Shown here: positions 53,353-61,514 of the stretch, one piece after another
Layout of the letters: the number at the start of each line of letters is the position of its first letter
How positions within the stretch are numbered: the first letter of the stretch is position 1
Origin: Hydrogenovibrio sp. 3SP14C1
GTDB lineage: Bacteria > Pseudomonadota > Gammaproteobacteria > Thiomicrospirales > Thiomicrospiraceae
Direction: 5' to 3'
Assembly (NCBI RefSeq): GCF_029625905.1
Contig: NZ_JARTLM010000006.1
Span: 62,001 to 126,000, forward strand
Length of the DNA stretch: 64,000 nt
The notes under the pieces: model-generated
What the model saw: only the letters and a program-made list of their open reading frames with translations
Databases searched by the model: none
Told to the model about the DNA's origin: nothing
Translations under genes and position numbers: made by a program

Positions 53353-54363
53353 ATGGCAACTATTACACCTCAAAATGATTCTGTCAACTATGCACAGAAT
53401 CATGACCGAAAATCGGCCCAAGCATTGGATGAGGCTTTAAAAGCAAGACAAAGAACCGAAAGTGTGGCGGTTCAAGATAAGGATTTGCCTTCTGCGCAAA
53501 CAGCTTCCGATTTCTACTCGCCAACGACGAAAGGAATGCAGGCTGCTTCAGCGGTGGAGAAGTTTCAGCAATCTTATCAATATAGCCAAACGATGACAAT
53601 GAAGTTGCAGACTCAGGAAGGGGATGTTGTTCAAGTCGATTTTCGACAGTTGTATGCCCAATACCAATCGTATAAGCAGGAGCAGTCCATGCAGGAAGGG
53701 CCAAAAGGCGCTCGTTATTTTGAAAGCACTCAAGCCATGGAGGCAACTGCTTTTCAGGAGCGTTTTGGTTTTTCCGTTAAAGGCAATCTGAATGAAGGTG
53801 AATTGAAAGCCGTCTATGATGTCTTTGAAAAAGTCGACAAACTGGCGAGCGAGTTTTTTAATGGTGATATTGAAAAGGCCTTTGAAAAAGCACAAAGTTT
53901 GGAAATTGATTTTGGTCAGATAAAGAGTTTCAACTTGAATTTACACAAAAGCGAAAGCGCAACGATGGCGTATCAACAAGCTGAAGCCTATAAAGCGACT
54001 AAGCAACAAGCCGATGAGCCATCGGAAGAAACAAAAGGACAGATTGCGCAATTGCCGGCTTATTTGCAAAATTGGCAAAATATCGTTGAAAAAATGAATG
54101 AAAAATTTGTAAATGCGCGCGAAACTTTTGATCGCTTATTGGCTGGCACCACCGCTCAAAGAGCCGGGGATGAGTCAAATTTTTCCACCTGGTATGATCG
54201 GGTAAAGTCTTTTCATGATCGATTAGCGGAAGCTGCTGGTTTAGATAAAAAGTCATTAAAACCCAGTGGGGTTGAGGTGGAACCTTTAATTCACTCTAAT
54301 GACGTAGAAGGTACTTCAAACGAAGCTACTACTGAGGAAGAAAACAGTTCTTCTAAAACGTAA
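53353..54363 (+). CDS. Unrecognised acidic/helical protein under a sigma-28 promoter
   Basis: 336 residues. A central segment (about 135-215, ERFGFSVKGNLNEGELKAVY, then VDKLASEFFNGDIEKAFEKA) resembles a conserved domain seen in uncharacterised proteins of marine gammaproteobacteria (perhaps DUF5610; recalled, not checked). Disordered, Gln/Ser/Glu-rich ends; no signal peptide, no membrane segment. The sigma-28 promoter places it in the late flagellar/chemotaxis regulon. Single-gene unit with a strong terminator. Confidence 0.75.
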   Translation: MATITPQNDSVNYAQNHDRKSAQALDEALKARQRTESVAVQDKDLPSAQTASDFYSPTTKGMQAASAVEKFQQSYQYSQTMTMKLQTQEGDVVQVDFRQLYAQYQSYKQEQSMQEGPKGARYFESTQAMEATAFQERFGFSVKGNLNEGELKAVYDVFEKVDKLASEFFNGDIEKAFEKAQSLEIDFGQIKSFNLNLHKSESATMAYQQAEAYKATKQQADEPSEETKGQIAQLPAYLQNWQNIVEKMNEKFVNARETFDRLLAGTTAQRAGDESNFSTWYDRVKSFHDRLAEAAGLDKKSLKPSGVEVEPLIHSNDVEGTSNEATTEEENSSSKT

Positions 54364-54411
54364 AACTTCATGTGAAGTGCTTTTTCTCGCAAGCGATGTT
54401 GTTCGACACAT

Positions 54412-54447
54412 AAAACCGAATCCGTTTTAAGGTGGATTCGGTTTTTT
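54412..54447. terminator. Terminator between the 53353 gene and yggS
   Basis: ACCGAATCC (54415-54423) pairs with GGATTCGGT (54434-54442), followed by six T and preceded by an A-run; usable by both convergent genes. Confidence 0.85.
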
Positions 54448-54467
54448 GTTTTCATGATGACGTTTTT

Positions 54468-55151
54468 TTAAGTGCGAGCACCAAATATATCCGTTCCAAT
54501 TCGGACAATGGTCGCACCTTCCTCTATGGCCGCTTCCAAGTCAGCTGACATCCCCATTGACAAAGTGTCTATAGCTTCTTCAGGAAATGCTTTTTGCAAA
54601 GATTCTAGCAGCGCTTTCATTTGTTGAAATGGTTGTTTTTGTTCTTCATGTGTTTGCGCTTTGGCTGGAATAGCCATTAACCCGCGCAAAGAAATACTTG
54701 GCAGTTTAATAATTTCTTTGGCAATGTCCAAAACGTCGTTTGGAGAAAACCCGGCTTTAGAAGGTTCATTGCTGATATTCACTTCCAATAAAATATTCAG
54801 CGGTGGAAGACTCTCTGGACGTTGCTCGGATAAACGACGGGCGATCTTATAACGATCGACACTGTGAACCCACTGAAAGTTTTCTGCGATGGGTTTGGTT
54901 TTGTTGGACTGAATGGGGCCGATAAAGTGCCATTCCAAATCCGGTCTTTGTTCTATTTTGTCCAGCGCTTCTTGAACGTAGTTTTCACCAAAGGCCTGTT
55001 GTCCAATGTTTGCTAAGGCAATAATGTCTTCAATCGGTTTGGTTTTGCTGACAGCCAATAATTGAATAGGATCTGTTCGGTTGGCGGATTGCATAGCCGA
55101 GTCAATGCGTTTCTGGACGTCTTGATAACGTTGTGTCAGAGAGGAGGTCAT
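54468..55151 (-). CDS. yggS: PLP homeostasis protein YggS (PLPBP)
   Basis: 227 residues, single-domain alanine-racemase-like barrel: LLAVSKTKP with the PLP lysine, FGENYVQEA, WHFIGPIQSNK, LSMGMSADLEAAI and VRIGTDIFGAR. Binds PLP and buffers its level; no known catalysis. Its usual partners proC and yggT lie 3 kb away in a separate unit. Confidence 0.95.
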   Translation of the reverse strand: MTSSLTQRYQDVQKRIDSAMQSANRTDPIQLLAVSKTKPIEDIIALANIGQQAFGENYVQEALDKIEQRPDLEWHFIGPIQSNKTKPIAENFQWVHSVDRYKIARRLSEQRPESLPPLNILLEVNISNEPSKAGFSPNDVLDIAKEIIKLPSISLRGLMAIPAKAQTHEEQKQPFQQMKALLESLQKAFPEEAIDTLSMGMSADLEAAIEEGATIVRIGTDIFGART

Positions 55152-55317
55152 AAAAATTCCATATATAAAGTCAGTTTGTCTATTTTATTAATATATTTCA
55201 TTACAGCTTGGATTGCTACCAGCGTAGAATAATAGATAAAGATTATAAAGCTCTCTATTTTAGGTTGTATTCTTTGAGTCGTGTCAGTCATCTTTGTTTA
55301 GATAATTAGGAGAATAA

Positions 55318-56109
55318 ATGAAAAAAATTAAATCCAGCGATGTGAGTTATCCCTATAGCGAGAAAATGTCTCGAACAGAGTATGAAGAGACCAAAAAATT
55401 ATTGCAAATAGAGCTTTTAAAATTACAAAAATGGATAAAGCATAACGGAGAACGTTTGGTGATTTTATTTGAGGGCCGGGATGCCGCTGGAAAAGGGGGG
55501 ACCATAAAACGTATTATGGAGCATTTAAATCCTCGTGGTGCCAGAGTCGTTGCCTTGGATAAGCCAAGCGAAACTGAAAAAGGCCAATGGTACTTTCAAC
55601 GCTATGTGCAACATTTACCCACGTCAGGAGAGATGGTGTTATTTGATCGCTCTTGGTATAACCGTGCCGGTGTGGAACGCGTGATGGGGTTTTGTACCCC
55701 CCCGCAATACAACCAATTTGTGCATCAAGCGCCTGAATTTGAACGTATGATTGCCGCCAGCGGCATTCATTTGATGAAGTTTTGGTTTTCGGTAAGTCGA
55801 GAGGAGCAATTACGACGTTTTAATGCGCGTCAAAATGATCCTTTAAAACAATGGAAGTTGAGCCCGATGGACTTAGCCTCGTTGGATCGTTGGAATGATT
55901 ACACCAAAGCAAAAGAGGATATGTTCTTTTACACCAATACTACGGAAGCTCCCTGGACGGTGATTAAATCAAATGATAAAAAGCGTGCGCGACTGGAAGC
56001 GATACGTTTTATATTGAATTATTTTGATTATGAAGACAAAAATGAAGGGGTCTTACAACAAGATCCGTTGATTATCAGCAGTGGCGAAGATGTTTTTAAA
56101 GAAGATTAA
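55318..56109 (+). CDS. ppk2: Polyphosphate kinase 2, class I
   Basis: 263 residues. P-loop kinase-like fold: Walker A GRDAAGKGGTIKR, lid segment GQWYFQRYVQHLP, Walker B FDRSWYNRAGVERVMGF. Uses polyphosphate to phosphorylate NDPs (or the reverse). One PPK2 domain, so class I. It complements PPK1 at the other end of the window: one builds, the other may spend polyphosphate. A 74-residue gene follows after 20 bp. Confidence 0.93.
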   Translation: MKKIKSSDVSYPYSEKMSRTEYEETKKLLQIELLKLQKWIKHNGERLVILFEGRDAAGKGGTIKRIMEHLNPRGARVVALDKPSETEKGQWYFQRYVQHLPTSGEMVLFDRSWYNRAGVERVMGFCTPPQYNQFVHQAPEFERMIAASGIHLMKFWFSVSREEQLRRFNARQNDPLKQWKLSPMDLASLDRWNDYTKAKEDMFFYTNTTEAPWTVIKSNDKKRARLEAIRFILNYFDYEDKNEGVLQQDPLIISSGEDVFKED

Positions 56110-56129
56110 ATTGGAAAGGAATAATCAGC

Positions 56130-56354
56130 ATGAGTTTACATTATCAAAAGCACGCTAAAGAAGTGGTGGAGCGCTTTCAGAAAATGCTTTCCGACGATCA
56201 GGTGAATGTGATTACCGAAGCGCACTTTCAAGAACTGGAAACCTTAATTACAGCCGCTTTAGGGGTGGTTCACTCTGAAGTGTCGCATAAGGCTGCCAAG
56301 TCTTTAGAAGCGGTTGCGAAAGACTTGCGGCAAGAGGCGAATGAAACCGATTAA
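56130..56354 (+). CDS. Small helical protein downstream of ppk2
   Basis: 74 residues, no family recognised. Charged, helical throughout (VVERFQKMLSDDQVNVITEA, EAVAKDLRQEAN), no Cys, no membrane segment. GGAAAGGA ribosome site. Co-transcribed with ppk2, so perhaps an accessory to it (inference from position only). Confidence 0.65.
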   Translation: MSLHYQKHAKEVVERFQKMLSDDQVNVITEAHFQELETLITAALGVVHSEVSHKAAKSLEAVAKDLRQEANETD

Positions 56355-56373
56355 GCCTGACTTAATCATGCGG

Positions 56374-56970
56374 TTAAAAATCGAGTTGATGACAATCAAT
56401 GGTTTGCCAATCACTTGGCGGAGACCACCCTGAAAATAGGTCAGAAAAATTCCCTTCATAACTTCCTGGCAGGAAAGCGTCACAACAGAGTCGGTTAGGA
56501 ATCTTCCAATCCTCCAGTAACGTGGATGCGCCAATCGCATAGGCTGGGAAGTTAGCAAACATAAATCGGGCTGGTTTGATCTGAAAAGGAAACGCGTTTT
56601 CAGCATGCAAAATAACTCGAATGTCGAAGTCTTTAGACAAAGCTTTCGAAAGATAAAATGCGGTGGCGATTTTTATTCCAGATGCCAAGATGAGGATGGG
56701 TTTCTCTTTAGATAACGCTTTAACGATATCGTTCAAAAATAGCCAGGCCTGGCTGTTTTTGGGACTATTTATTTGGCTTCCGGGGGATAAAGACACTGCC
56801 TGTGTGGTCAGAAACTGTAAACGGCTCTGTTGTTGAGCAAACAATTGCAACGCAACACCGTCAACAGTCAGTTGCAAGTTAATGGGCGCAGGTTGGGTAT
56901 TATCCTGCTCCATTTCAACTAACCAGTAATGATTAGGTTGTTCTGTCTGTTGGATAAACTGAAAAGTCAC
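56374..56970 (-). CDS. Unrecognised 198-residue protein downstream of pyrX
   Basis: No family recognised with confidence. The C-terminal half (ILILASGIKIATAFYLSKALS, then IRVILHAENAFPF) reads like a nucleotide-binding alpha/beta segment, faintly like the NAD half of ferredoxin-reductase-type electron transfer proteins. The N-terminal part is beta-rich, with Gln-rich loops. No Fe-S Cys motif. CCAGGCCTGG copy 11 lies in frame (Ser-Gln-Ala-Trp-Leu). It is 15 bp after the pyrX stop and same direction, so part of the pyrBX unit. Confidence 0.6.
   Translation of the reverse strand: MTFQFIQQTEQPNHYWLVEMEQDNTQPAPINLQLTVDGVALQLFAQQQSRLQFLTTQAVSLSPGSQINSPKNSQAWLFLNDIVKALSKEKPILILASGIKIATAFYLSKALSKDFDIRVILHAENAFPFQIKPARFMFANFPAYAIGASTLLEDWKIPNRLCCDAFLPGSYEGNFSDLFSGWSPPSDWQTIDCHQLDF
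56743..56752. repeat. CCAGGCCTGG palindrome, copy 11 (inside a gene)
   Basis: Exact copy in coding sequence with full A/T flanks: caaaaatag on the left, ctgtttttg on the right. Confidence 0.9.
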
Positions 56971-56985
56971 CGATAACCTGTTTTT

Positions 56986-58272
56986 TTACACTTGGTTGTT
57001 ACGATAAACAGGGCGACCTTGGAAGTAAGTCGTTTCAATTTGTCCTGTAAATTCCCACCCTTGGAACGGAGAGTTATCCCCTTTACTGACCATTTCTGCA
57101 CGATCTAACGTCCAAGGTGTTTCAGGGTTGAAAAGACTGAAATCGGCGTAGTGCCCCTCAATCAAGCTGCCATTATGAATTCCCAATATATCCGCTGGGC
57201 GTTGCGTTAAAGCACTGATGGCGGTATTAAGGTCCAATACGCCTTCTTCAACCAGTCTGAGTGTTAACGGCAGCAAGGTTTCTAAACCACTAATGCCTGG
57301 TTCACTCTCTCCAAACGGTAATAGTTTGACGTCACGATCCAATGGGGTGTGGTCACTGACAATGGCATCAATGATGCCCATTTTGACACCGAGGCGCAGC
57401 GCCTCTTTATCTTCATGTGTCCGTAACGGAGGTGTCACGTTAAACAAGGAGTCAAAATCCATCACGTCGTATTCAGTCAGGTGTAGTTGGTGGATAGCAA
57501 CATCACAAGTAACGGGCAGCCCCCGTTTTTTTGCTTCAGCAATCATTTCCAATGAGCGGGCAGTTGAAATCTGAGAAAAGTGAACCCGTGCGCCAGTTTC
57601 CTCAGCCAAAATTAAATCACGCGCTAATGCAGCGGTTTCTGCCGAAGCAGGAATTTCAGCAAGGCCTAACCGACTGCTGATCACACCGCTGTGAACCACG
57701 CCATTATTCTTTAATTCGTCGTCTTCGCAACGCAGCATCAGTAATATCTCATTGCTGGCGGCATAGGCCATGGCATTTTTCATTGTGAGCGGGTTTTGGA
57801 TTGGTTGGCTTGCTTGGCTCAACGCAATACAGCCGGCATTTTTCAAAGCCGCCATATTACTGAGCATTTTGCCTTCCAGTCCTTGGGTAAGCGCGCCAAT
57901 CGGTAACACAAACGCGGTGGCTGCTTGGCGAGCACGGCGTTGGATGAGCTCGGTGACCGCTTGAGTATCATTCACCGGGTTGGTGTCAGGCGGGCTGCAG
58001 ATGGTGGTAATGCCGCCAGAAACGGCCGCTTTGGTTTCCGATGCAATATTCCCTTCATAACGGCTGCCGGGTTCGGCAAGGCGGGCGTGTAAATCTACCA
58101 GGCCTGGCAAAACCCATTTTCCGCCACCATCAATGACTTGGTCAGGGGTAAAGCCTTCCGGTACCGTGTCACTGATGGCAAGAATGCGTCCGCGTGAAAT
58201 ATAAAGGTTCGATACTTGATCCATTTGTTGGCTCGGATCAATGATGCGAGCATTTTCAATTAAAAGTCTCAA
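56986..58272 (-). CDS. pyrX: Inactive dihydroorotase paralog PyrX (PyrC')
   Basis: 428 residues with the dihydroorotase fold, but metal ligands are lost. The HxH motif reads HAR (H62-A-R64), the carboxylated-Lys segment is GCIALSQ with no lysine, and HCED becomes RCED. In Pseudomonas the same pseudo-dihydroorotase has no activity but forms the dodecamer needed by PyrB. The start overlaps the pyrB stop by four bases, as there. CCAGGCCTGG copy 12 lies in frame. The active enzyme is probably the gene at 2295. Confidence 0.92.
   Translation of the reverse strand: MRLLIENARIIDPSQQMDQVSNLYISRGRILAISDTVPEGFTPDQVIDGGGKWVLPGLVDLHARLAEPGSRYEGNIASETKAAVSGGITTICSPPDTNPVNDTQAVTELIQRRARQAATAFVLPIGALTQGLEGKMLSNMAALKNAGCIALSQASQPIQNPLTMKNAMAYAASNEILLMLRCEDDELKNNGVVHSGVISSRLGLAEIPASAETAALARDLILAEETGARVHFSQISTARSLEMIAEAKKRGLPVTCDVAIHQLHLTEYDVMDFDSLFNVTPPLRTHEDKEALRLGVKMGIIDAIVSDHTPLDRDVKLLPFGESEPGISGLETLLPLTLRLVEEGVLDLNTAISALTQRPADILGIHNGSLIEGHYADFSLFNPETPWTLDRAEMVSKGDNSPFQGWEFTGQIETTYFQGRPVYRNNQV
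58098..58107. repeat. CCAGGCCTGG palindrome, copy 12 (inside pyrX)
   Basis: Exact copy in coding sequence, read CCA GGC CTG GTA-type (Leu-Pro-Gly-Leu-Val), just before the degenerate HAR motif. Right flank caaaaccca. Confidence 0.9.
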
Positions 58273-59288
58273 GAGCGAGCCTCCTCTGTTACTTTTTTCG
58301 GGATTTGTTTTTCAGCATTCAACTGTTTGGCGTTATCGATAATGATGCTCATCACCGCCATGCGGACTGCAATGCCGTAAGTGACCTGTTCCAAAATAAC
58401 CGATTGATGACCATCTGCCACTTCTGAGTCGATTTCTACCCCACGATTCACCGGACCAGGATGCATGACAATGGCATCGGGTTTGGCGTAACTCAATCTT
58501 TCTTTGGTGAGGCCGTACAAATTGAAAAATTCTTTTTCACTTGGCAGGAGGGCGCTTTTCATTCGTTCGCTTTGCAAACGAACATTGATAATGACATCGA
58601 CACCGTCCAGACCTTCTTCAATGTGATCGTATACATGAACCCCAAGCGCTTCCGGGTGTGAAGGCATTAAGGTTTTAGGACCGATCACGCGGATTTCACG
58701 TGCTTCCAAGATGCTCAACGCTTGGATTTGAGAGCGAACCACACGAGAATGTTGTATATCGCCGATAATGGCGACCTTGAGATCAAAAATATCCCCTTTA
58801 TGTTTACGGATGGTAAACATATCCAGCATGGCTTGGGTTGGGTGAGCATGTTGTCCATCGCCAGCATTCACAACGTGAACATGAGGGGCGACATGCTTTG
58901 CGATAAAGTGTGCCGCGCCACTTTCACTATGGCGCACCACAAACATATCGACGAGCATGGCTTCTAAGTTCCAAAGGGTATCGAGTAAGGTTTCGCCTTT
59001 TTTGGTGGAGGAGGTTTCGATATTCAGATTGACGACATCGGCAGACAATCGTTTTTCAGCAATCTCAAAAGTGGTTAGCGTTCTTGTACTGGGTTCGAAA
59101 AAGAGATTCATGATGGTTTTACCATGCAAGCTAGGGACTTTGCTGATATCACCGGTGAGAGGGTTAATGAAACTTTCCGCAACATCTAATATTTCGGTTA
59201 AATGATGCTGTTTTAACCCTTCTAGGGTTAAAAAGTGGCGCAACTTTCCTTGTTCATTCAGTTGGAGGTTGGGCGTTGAGAGTCTCAT
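58269..59288 (-). CDS. pyrB: Aspartate carbamoyltransferase catalytic chain
   Basis: 339 residues. Carbamoyl phosphate-binding [54 protein letters not shown] and MHPGPVNRG. No pyrI; the neighbour is the PyrX scaffold, so this is the Pseudomonas-like class that assembles with PyrC'. No pyrR between ruvX and pyrB, unlike Pseudomonas. Confidence 0.97.
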   Translation of the reverse strand: MRLSTPNLQLNEQGKLRHFLTLEGLKQHHLTEILDVAESFINPLTGDISKVPSLHGKTIMNLFFEPSTRTLTTFEIAEKRLSADVVNLNIETSSTKKGETLLDTLWNLEAMLVDMFVVRHSESGAAHFIAKHVAPHVHVVNAGDGQHAHPTQAMLDMFTIRKHKGDIFDLKVAIIGDIQHSRVVRSQIQALSILEAREIRVIGPKTLMPSHPEALGVHVYDHIEEGLDGVDVIINVRLQSERMKSALLPSEKEFFNLYGLTKERLSYAKPDAIVMHPGPVNRGVEIDSEVADGHQSVILEQVTYGIAVRMAVMSIIIDNAKQLNAEKQIPKKVTEEARS

Positions 59289-59306
59289 TGAAGTTCCTTT
59301 TGATAT

Positions 59307-59720
59307 TTAGAGAGCGTCTAACCAATTTTCTAAAATAATTTGTGCGGCATGGTCATCTACCGGCTGACGGGCTTTTGTTTTTCGTTGTTCTGCTTCGATT
59401 GAACTAAGTTGTTCTTCGATATAAAAAACTGGTCTTTGATAACGACCACTTAAGCGTTGTCCAAATTTTCGGGCGGGTTGTGTTAACGCCTGTTCTTCAC
59501 CATTTAGGCGCATCGGCAATCCCACCACAATGGCGCTGGGCTTCCATTCTTCAAACAGGCGAGTGATGTGTTCCCAATCCGGTTTGCCATCTTTGCTGGC
59601 CACAATCGCTTCTGGCGTTGCGGTGCGTGTAATGGTTTGACCAATCGCAACCCCAATTCGTTTTAACCCGAAGTCAAAGCCGATGATGACCCCTTCAATG
59701 GGTTTATCCATGCCCTGCAT
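59307..59720 (-). CDS. ruvX: RuvX/YqgF Holliday-junction resolvase-like nuclease
   Basis: 137 residues, RNase H-like fold: GFDFGLKRIGVAIGQ, VVGLPMRLNGEE, EEQLSSIEAE and the final DDHAAQIILENWL acidic residues. Involved in pre-16S rRNA 5'-end processing in E. coli. Overlaps yqgE by 17 bases; a start at MDKPIEG, three codons in, is possible. Confidence 0.93.
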   Translation of the reverse strand: MQGMDKPIEGVIIGFDFGLKRIGVAIGQTITRTATPEAIVASKDGKPDWEHITRLFEEWKPSAIVVGLPMRLNGEEQALTQPARKFGQRLSGRYQRPVFYIEEQLSSIEAEQRKTKARQPVDDHAAQIILENWLDAL

Positions 59721-60270
59721 CCATACTCAACGACTCGGGCGAAATACCGAGTGTTTTCAAGGCGACTTGCCATTTTTGCTCACTTGCCACATCAAATAAT
59801 AATGCTTCATTATAAGGAATCGTCAACCAATTATTGGCTTGGATTTCTTCATTGAGTTGACCTTTTTCCCAGCCCGAGAAGCCTAGGCAGACCACGGTTT
59901 TTTCCGGCGCGGTCCCTTCTGCCATCGCTTTCAGGAAATCTTCGGAAACCGTCATGGCTAAGTTGTCTTGTAAGGGTAGGGTTTTCTGCCAATCGCCTTG
60001 CGGTTCATGCAAAATAAATCCATGTTCCAAATCAACCGGGCCACCCATTAAAACAGGTCGGTCTGCATAAATTTCCGGGACTTCCACGGGTAATTCGAAG
60101 TGATCTAATAATTCAGGAACGGTTAAGTTATGTTCTAAATTGATGACCAATCCCATCGTGCCGTGTTCATTGTCTTCGACAATATAAATAACGGTTTTAT
60201 CAAACCAGCTGTCCGTTAAATTGGGCATGGCGATAAGAAAGTGGTGTTCCAACGAGTTTAAATGTTCCAT
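59704..60270 (-). CDS. yqgE: YqgE/AlgH family protein
   Basis: 188 residues. LEHHFLIAMPNLTDSWFDKTVIYIVEDNEHGTMG opening, GGPVDLEHGFILH, and CLGFSGWEKGQLNEEIQANNWL are family signatures. Cytoplasmic; function unclear (AlgH in Pseudomonas was linked to alginate). Conserved neighbour of ruvX. Confidence 0.95.
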   Translation of the reverse strand: MEHLNSLEHHFLIAMPNLTDSWFDKTVIYIVEDNEHGTMGLVINLEHNLTVPELLDHFELPVEVPEIYADRPVLMGGPVDLEHGFILHEPQGDWQKTLPLQDNLAMTVSEDFLKAMAEGTAPEKTVVCLGFSGWEKGQLNEEIQANNWLTIPYNEALLFDVASEQKWQVALKTLGISPESLSMDAGHG

Positions 60271-60333
60271 AAATTCGAATTATATCAGTTTGTATGGCAC
60301 ATGGCAGATAACATGAAGATTGAAGAGATTTTT

Positions 60334-61410
60334 TTAATCTGAACTATCATCGTTCACTTGTAAGCGCTTTTTCATGTCATCTGTTATGTACATTTTTTGG
60401 TTGTCATCAATCATAAACGCTTCGGTGACGTGCATTTGTCGGGCGATTTTTTGCCAGTGTTTCGGCCCAGCAATCATTAAAGCCGTTGCAGCAGCATCCG
60501 CCGTGGTGGCATCTTTGTGAATGACGGTAACAGAAATAAAGTGATCTGCCGGGTAGCCGGTATTGGGGTTAATGATGTGGCTATAACGTTTGCCTTTCCA
60601 TTCAAAGTAGCGTTGATAAGAACCCGAGGTGACAATGCTTTCATCCCCTTGGATTTGAATCGCGGCTAAGATCTGTCCGGGATGTTTGGGATTTTGAATG
60701 CCGATGCGCCAGGCTTGATGTTGATTTGGATTTTTAGAACCAATAATGCGCATATCGCCGCCAATATTCACAATAGCATTTTGAATGCCAACCGACTGCA
60801 GGCTATGAATGGCAATATCCAGCGCTAAGCCTTTCGCATTGCCACCAAAGTCGAGCTGAACGTTCGGGTTGTCGCAGAGTAAGCGGTTGTTATTAAAGTG
60901 GACATCTTTAATGGAGGGGCGACTGTTCAGCCACTGCTGAATCGTTGCCTGTGAAGGCGGCGGCCCATGCCAGTCTTCGGAATGAAATCCCCATAAATTA
61001 ATGAGCTGACCAATTCCCGGATCAAACAAATAATCAGACTCCGCTGCCAATTTTTTCGATTTTAAAATAAAGGCTTTGATACTGTCTTGAACGACAATCG
61101 GTTTTTGTTGCGCAATGGCAGTATTGATTTTAGCGATGATGCCGCCGGGTTCCCAGGCATGCCAGTCACGATTGAACTTCTGGAAGCGCGCTTCAATGGC
61201 TTGAATGGCGTGTTGCGCTTTGTCTTTTGGTGTATCGACGATTTCCACCTGAACTTCGGTACCAAACACATAAAAGGTTTGTTGTACTTTTTCATAGCTT
61301 TGTTGGGCGCAGCTGCCAAGCATAGCGAGGATGAAAAACAGGCCAAGCCATTTAATTAGCAAACTTAGAGGATAAGAGAATGAAGTCATAAAACGGTGTG
61401 TTTTCTCCAA
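60334..61410 (-). CDS. apbE: FAD:protein FMN transferase (ApbE)
   Basis: 358 residues; lipoprotein leader with lipobox LGSC. ApbE signatures: GTEVQVEIVD, FDPGIGQLINLWGF, VQLDFGGNAKGLALD, NIGGDMRIIG, and the metal-binding HIINPNTGYPADHFISVTVI with TTADAAATALM. Transfers FMN to Thr in Rnf/Nqr-type subunits outside the membrane. The start could also be MTSFSYP at 61389. Placed between gshB and yqgE. Confidence 0.94.
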   Translation of the reverse strand: MEKTHRFMTSFSYPLSLLIKWLGLFFILAMLGSCAQQSYEKVQQTFYVFGTEVQVEIVDTPKDKAQHAIQAIEARFQKFNRDWHAWEPGGIIAKINTAIAQQKPIVVQDSIKAFILKSKKLAAESDYLFDPGIGQLINLWGFHSEDWHGPPPSQATIQQWLNSRPSIKDVHFNNNRLLCDNPNVQLDFGGNAKGLALDIAIHSLQSVGIQNAIVNIGGDMRIIGSKNPNQHQAWRIGIQNPKHPGQILAAIQIQGDESIVTSGSYQRYFEWKGKRYSHIINPNTGYPADHFISVTVIHKDATTADAAATALMIAGPKHWQKIARQMHVTEAFMIDDNQKMYITDDMKKRLQVNDDSSD

Positions 61411-61476
61411 TAAAAAACAGACAACCTAACGGCGTGTCTGTTTGTGAATAGTGAATCGTCACGCGTTATCGGCATT

Positions 61477-61502
61477 AAAAATGCCCAGGCCTGGGGGTTT
61501 TT
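61477..61502 (-). terminator. gshB terminator built on CCAGGCCTGG (copy 13)
   Basis: CCCAGGCCTGGG (61484-61495) with an A-run on its left (U-run in the gshB direction) and a T-run on its right; core 61485-61494. It separates gshAB from apbE. Confidence 0.8.
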
Positions 61503-61514
61503 AAGCCATAAAAA

